Source: Bacteroidales bacterium (lineage in GTDB: Bacteria > Bacteroidota > Bacteroidia > Bacteroidales > F082). Taken from it: 64,000 nucleotides of DNA. The stretch lies in assembly GCA_019454985.1 (NCBI GenBank), contig JACFNF010000016.1, positions 1 to 64,000 of the forward strand, in the 5' to 3' direction. The position numbers and the translations under genes are program-made. Below, piece by piece: positions 60,350 through 64,000 of the stretch. A model generated the notes under the pieces. The model saw only the letters and a list, made by a program, of their open reading frames with translations, was not told where the DNA came from and did no database searches. Numbering within the stretch: the stretch's first letter is position 1; the number at the start of each line of letters is the position of its first letter.

Positions 60350-61465
60350 ATGCGTTTTCTTTTCTTTTTGATTTTGCCGCTTTCATTTTTGTATTCGTGC
60401 AGTCAGGGTCACCGGCACGATTATAGCCATGACCACTCGCACGGAAGCACAAAGGTAAAAACCACCATCCATTACGACCAGGAAGTTCATTTCGGTGAGG
60501 TAAGACAGCTCACTTTTGGAGGCGACAATGCTGAAGCCTATTTTAGTTTCGATAACCAGATGCTTGTGTTTCAGTCGAATAATCCGGCATGGGATTTAAG
60601 CTGTGATCAGATTTTTTATACCCGTCTGGCCGATTCGCACATGGACACCGTCATGCCTCAAATGATCAGCACCGGATTGGGGCGCACCACCTGCTCGTTT
60701 TTCATGCCCGGCGACACCACCATTCTTTTTGCCTCGACACATCAGGGCAATGGAAGTTGTCCGCATGTGCCCGAGCCGCGCGAGGATGGCAAATACGTCT
60801 GGCCAATATACAGTGACTACGATATTTATGTGGCCGATTTAAAAGGGAACATCATCAAAACCTTAGTCGAAAATCCGGGCTACGATGCCGAGGCCACCGT
60901 TTCACCCAAAGGCGACAAAATCGTATTTACTTCGGATCGCTCGGGCGACTTAGAGCTTTATACCATGGACATTGACGGAAGCAATGTGAAACAAATCACT
61001 TTTGAGCTGGGCTACGATGGCGGCGCTTTTTTCTCGCCCGATGGCAGCAAGTTGGTTTTCAGATCATCGCGCCCGAAAACACCGGAAGAACAGCAGGAAT
61101 ACAAAGATCTGCTGAAACAGGGCTTAGTCATGCCCACCAATATGGAGATTTACGTTTGCAATGTTGACGGTTCCGATCTGCGACAGATTACCCATCTGGG
61201 GAAAGCCAACTGGGCTCCCTATTTCCATCCTTCGGGCGAGAAAATCCTGTTCAGTTCAAACCACCATTCCAAACGCGGATACCAATTCAATCTTTTCATG
61301 ATCAACCTCGACGGAACAGGATTGCAGCAAATCACCTTCGACGATACTTTTGATGCTTTCCCGATGTTTTCGTTTGACGGCAAAAAACTGGCCTTTTCAA
61401 GCAACCGCAACAATGGCGGGACGCACGACACCAACATCTTCCTGGCCGACTGGAAAGAAGAATAA
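60350..61465 (+). CDS. TolB-like (PD40) lipoprotein with His-rich N-terminus
   Basis: The protein has 371 residues. Lipoprotein signal with the lipobox LYSC (Cys17), followed by HRHDYSHDHSHGS, a His-rich stretch that may bind metal. Residues ~45-370 form a TolB-type beta-propeller (for example GDKIVFTSDRSGDLELYTM, FSPDGSKLVFRSSRP, FSFDGKKLAFSSNRN), with five to six PD40 blades. TolB-like propellers scaffold envelope complexes or accompany peptidases; no enzymatic domain is present. It is likely surface or periplasmic. Neighbours give no function. Confidence 0.8.
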   Translation: MRFLFFLILPLSFLYSCSQGHRHDYSHDHSHGSTKVKTTIHYDQEVHFGEVRQLTFGGDNAEAYFSFDNQMLVFQSNNPAWDLSCDQIFYTRLADSHMDTVMPQMISTGLGRTTCSFFMPGDTTILFASTHQGNGSCPHVPEPREDGKYVWPIYSDYDIYVADLKGNIIKTLVENPGYDAEATVSPKGDKIVFTSDRSGDLELYTMDIDGSNVKQITFELGYDGGAFFSPDGSKLVFRSSRPKTPEEQQEYKDLLKQGLVMPTNMEIYVCNVDGSDLRQITHLGKANWAPYFHPSGEKILFSSNHHSKRGYQFNLFMINLDGTGLQQITFDDTFDAFPMFSFDGKKLAFSSNRNNGGTHDTNIFLADWKEE

Positions 61466-61491
61466 ACTTGTAAAACAAAAGATTCATATTC

Positions 61492-61520
61492 AGAACCCTG
61501 GCTTTCACGGTCGGGGTTCT
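61492..61520 (+). terminator. Possible weak terminator
   Basis: The stem AGAACCC/GGGTTCT with a 15-nt loop is followed by CATTTT. It ends a few bases before the next start at 61538. Confidence 0.4.
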
Positions 61521-61537
61521 CATTTTAACAGCACGAG

Positions 61538-62092
61538 ATGACAAACGAAAAGCATCAACAGGTTTTTGAGGTTTTAGACCGGCTTTCAATCCCGTACACT
61601 GTGATTTATCATCCGCCCACTCCTACCATCGAGGAAGCGCTACTTTATTGGAAAGACCTGGATTCGGTTCATTGCAAGAACCTGTTTTTCCGCAATCACA
61701 AGGGTAACCGGCATTATTTGGTACTTTTCGACTGCCGTTATCAACTGGGCATTCACGAGCTTGAAAAACGATTGAAGCAAGGCAAGCTCAGCTTTGCTTC
61801 GCCCGAACGCATGCAAAAGCATCTTGGGCTAAAGCCGGGTAGTGTCTCCCCTTTTGGGCTTATCAACGACAAAGAGCAACATGTGCATGTTTTTATTGAC
61901 GAAAACCTTTTAAAGGCGCCACGCCTGAGTTTTCATCCCAACGACAACACGGCCAGCCTGAGCATTGCCACTACAGATTTCATTCGATTTTTGGACACGA
62001 CAGGCAACGGGTACACCTTTCTGCCACTTTATGACACCACCGAAAACACAGATAATGAAGATAATGTAGAAAAGACAAACCCTATATCATAG
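61538..62092 (+). CDS. Prolyl-tRNA-editing (YbaK/ProX) domain protein
   Basis: The protein has 184 residues. Core motifs of the YbaK/ProXp family: YTVIYHPPTPTIEEAL, CKNLFFRNHKGNRHYLVLFD (with the central Lys), GSVSPFGLINDKEQHVHVFI, and HPNDNTASLSIATTDFIRF. The group includes free-standing editing domains that hydrolyse misacylated tRNA(Pro), often Ala-tRNA(Pro), and are called prolyl-tRNA synthetase-associated domain proteins. No proS gene is in the window. The last ~25 residues (TTENTDNEDNVEKTN) are low-complexity and acidic. Confidence 0.85.
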   Translation: MTNEKHQQVFEVLDRLSIPYTVIYHPPTPTIEEALLYWKDLDSVHCKNLFFRNHKGNRHYLVLFDCRYQLGIHELEKRLKQGKLSFASPERMQKHLGLKPGSVSPFGLINDKEQHVHVFIDENLLKAPRLSFHPNDNTASLSIATTDFIRFLDTTGNGYTFLPLYDTTENTDNEDNVEKTNPIS

Positions 62093-62096
62093 CTAA

Positions 62097-62130
62097 TTTG
62101 CCGGAAGCACGGATAGTTTTACTATTTTTG
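62097..62130 (+). promoter_or_regulatory. Promoter TTTG-N22-TATTTTTG
   Basis: A TTTG -33 element (62097-62100) lies 22 nt before a perfect -7 box (62123-62130). The leader to the arginine deiminase ATG (62198) is ~60 nt. Confidence 0.6.
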
Positions 62131-62197
62131 CAAAACATGCAAATGGTCGCGAAGTGCTTGCCACCACGATCAGACGCTGCAACTTAAGTGCTTCTTT

Positions 62198-63466
62198 ATG
62201 AGTCCGAAAGAACAAATTCAAGTCGGAGTTCATTCCGAAATCGGAAAACTAGAATGTGTGATTACCCACACCCCGGGCCGGGAAATTGAAAACATGACCC
62301 CCGAAGATGCCGGCCAGGCTCTTTACAGCGACATCCTGAATCTTCATGTGGTTCAAAACGATTACAGCCAGTTTGTTGGCGTATTGAAAAAGTTTGCCAA
62401 AGTGCTTGAAGTCAAAGACCTGATGGTCGATGTACTCAAAAATGAAGAAGTTAAAAACGAGCTTTTGGCCAAAATATGCCGTCAGGAAACAACGGGAGAT
62501 GTTTGCCAGCAGCTTTATGAGCTCAGCCACGAAGAGCTGATCCGCCAGTTGATCGAAGGCGTTGAGATGCGCAAAGACACCGTCACCAATTTTTTGTCGC
62601 ACGAACATTTTGCACTTCATCCGCTGCCCAACTTTTTCTTCACCCGCGATGCCTCATTCACCATGAACGACAGTGTGATGATTTCGCAGATGGCCAAGAA
62701 GGTGCGCGAGCGCGAGTCGTGGATCATGGAGGCCATTTTCCGACATCACCCATTGTTCAACGCCAGGGTGGTGAATCCGGTGCGGCAATACGACCGCAGC
62801 GGCAAAGGCAGCATCGAAGGCGGCGATGTGCTCATTATCCGTGATGACATTTTCATGAGTGGCATCAGTTCGCGCACAACCAGTCAGGGCGCCGATGCCA
62901 TTCTGGAATACCTGAAAACCCTTCCGGGTACCAAGCACCTCATCCTGCAAGAGTTGCCCGCCAGGCCCGAATCATTCATCCACCTCGACATGACTTTTAC
63001 TATGCTCGACCGTGACACCTGTATGGTTTTTGAGCCCCTCATCTTCCGTTCGAGCCGTCATATCACCATCCATGTCGAGATTGACGATGATAAGGTAGTG
63101 AAAATCAGGGAAGAAAAAAATATTGTGGCTGCACTCAAGAAGCTCGGCCTCGACCTCGAACCCGTTTATTGCGGAGGCGACACCGACACGGTCATCATGG
63201 AGAGGGAGCAATGGCAGAGCGGAGCCAACTTTTTTGCGCTGGCTCCCGGAAAAATCATCGGCTACGGACGCAACACCCACACCATTGAGGCATTGAGCAA
63301 GAAAGGCTATGCTGTGGTGAAAGCCAAAGACCTGCTTAAAAACAAGGTTGACCTGACCCATACCGAGAAATTTGTGGTCACCATCGAAGGAGCCGAGCTC
63401 TCGCGCGGAGGCGGTGGCGCACGCTGCATGACCATGCCGGTGCGCCGTGCTGCCGTTGACTGGTAA
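62198..63466 (+). CDS. arcA: Arginine deiminase
   Basis: The protein has 422 residues, near the family norm (~410). Motifs: NFFFTRDASF, IEGGDVLIIRDDIF, the substrate-binding HLDMTFTMLDRDTCMV, and the catalytic Cys410 in GGGGARCMTMPVRR. It converts arginine to citrulline and ammonia. The downstream steps (ornithine carbamoyltransferase, carbamate kinase) are not adjacent, so here it may serve acid resistance, nitrogen supply or a partial pathway. It has its own promoter and stands alone. Confidence 0.93.
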   Translation: MSPKEQIQVGVHSEIGKLECVITHTPGREIENMTPEDAGQALYSDILNLHVVQNDYSQFVGVLKKFAKVLEVKDLMVDVLKNEEVKNELLAKICRQETTGDVCQQLYELSHEELIRQLIEGVEMRKDTVTNFLSHEHFALHPLPNFFFTRDASFTMNDSVMISQMAKKVRERESWIMEAIFRHHPLFNARVVNPVRQYDRSGKGSIEGGDVLIIRDDIFMSGISSRTTSQGADAILEYLKTLPGTKHLILQELPARPESFIHLDMTFTMLDRDTCMVFEPLIFRSSRHITIHVEIDDDKVVKIREEKNIVAALKKLGLDLEPVYCGGDTDTVIMEREQWQSGANFFALAPGKIIGYGRNTHTIEALSKKGYAVVKAKDLLKNKVDLTHTEKFVVTIEGAELSRGGGGARCMTMPVRRAAVDW

Positions 63467-64000
63467 AACCCGACACAACAGCCTGAAATGACAGGCTGTA
63501 GGCTGTAAAAATACTTCGGCCTATTTCCCATAAAAAATACAGTCAAACCACCTCCTTTGGAAAAGAGGTATAGAAAAACTATACAAAACAGAGAATTTTC
63601 TTTATTTTTGATCCGATAAAAAAGAATCGGAGAAAATTTTGTTCGGCTTCAGAGCCCAATTGTTCTTCAAGAAGTCAAACCAGATCATACAATGAATTCA
63701 TTCATTCCGATCATTGCTGAAGAGGGACACCCTCTTTAGAATATCGAATGCAGGAAAATGTTTCGTAATCAGCAGCATAGAATAAATTTGTTTTCGGGCG
63801 AAGAGCCACAGTTTTTCACAAAACTTTTCAAGGAGGATCCAAAAGAAGAGTCTCCATAAATTTCAGAATATCTTTGACAGCCTGTCCAGGAGTGAATACT
63901 TCAATTTATTCAGCGTAGTCAATTTACTGTCCACTTAAAAACTCAAACAGCTTGTCGTTTGAGTTGGAAATTATGAAAAACATTCTTTTCAATATCACTG
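63467..64000. other. Non-coding 534-bp end region
   Basis: No convincing gene. It holds a hairpin ACAGCCTG/CAGGCTGT (63478-63499) after arcA with no T run, a perfect -7 box TATTTTTG (63603-63610) with no gene within 300 bp, and a hairpin AAGAGGG/CCCTCTT (63719-63735). An ATG at 63973 (MKNILFNIT) could be the first codon of a gene continuing past the window end. A promoter with no close gene hints at a leader or small RNA. Confidence 0.4.
63603..63610 (+). promoter_or_regulatory. Orphan -7 box TATTTTTG
   Basis: This perfect TAnnTTTG box has no start codon of a convincing gene close downstream; the nearest candidate ATG is at 63973. It could drive a long leader or a small RNA. Confidence 0.3.

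Overview
The window is chromosomal DNA from a Bacteroidota bacterium, most likely an anaerobic or microaerobic member of the Bacteroidales or a close relative. Evidence: secreted proteins with type IX secretion (T9SS) C-terminal sorting domains; Bacteroidota-type promoters (TAnnTTTG -7 boxes) before many genes; the single-subunit-type primary sigma factor of about 290 residues; the conserved order DUF1573 - yajC - YbbR - coaE; and the glycogen gene set typical of the phylum. Genes are intact and dense. I found no rRNA, tRNA, CRISPR array, prophage or complete insertion sequence.

Layout. 1-12.4 kb: a surface/secretome block with four large T9SS cargo proteins (Asp-box and PKD domains), a GNAT-like protein and an Ig-domain lipoprotein. 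13.2-19.1 kb: a ketoacyl-ACP synthase III homologue with a CoA-binding protein, a gliding-type T9SS protein, the DUF1573-yajC-ybbR-coaE operon and a small conserved protein. 19.2-21.2 kb: a TPR protein. 21.3-30.7 kb: a glycogen operon (debranching enzyme, GT4, GH57, and a glycogen synthase-phosphorylase fusion). 30.8-33.7 kb: GNAT, DUF5063, a candidate small RNA, a class I isoprenoid-synthase-like enzyme and a truncated haemoglobin. 33.7-41.9 kb, minus strand: yidC, pyrG, a long GAPDH, rpoD and a DegP protease. 42.1-46.4 kb: dapF, GNAT, mltG, phosphohexomutase and a TPR lipoprotein, tightly packed. 46.4-52.9 kb: a redox-flavoured region with a stand-alone transposase-type zinc ribbon, two thioredoxins, WbqC-like, a 7TM-HD protein, an NlpC/P60 peptidase, an atypical thioredoxin and trxB. 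53-55.9 kb: an FMN riboswitch with its own terminator in front of a TonB-dependent receptor. 56-63.5 kb: PAP2 phosphatase, ECF sigma factor, uvrA, a TolB-like lipoprotein, a prolyl-tRNA-editing-domain protein and arginine deiminase, then about 530 bp without a clear gene.

Most worth a second look: (1) an 11-bp motif, TAAAGCGATTT, that occurs upstream of both thioredoxin loci, once between a thioredoxin operon and a divergent zinc-ribbon protein that looks like a domesticated IS1595 transposase N-terminus, and twice (inverted) in front of the thioredoxin/trxB pair; (2) the FMN-riboswitch-controlled TonB receptor, a candidate flavin importer; (3) a protein with class I terpenoid-synthase metal motifs and no pathway neighbours; (4) a candidate intergenic RNA at 32.0-32.2 kb with its own promoter and terminator; (5) two copies, about 23 kb apart, of one dispersed hairpin repeat; (6) the glycogen synthase-phosphorylase fusion. 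All functions are read from sequence by eye; no database search was run.
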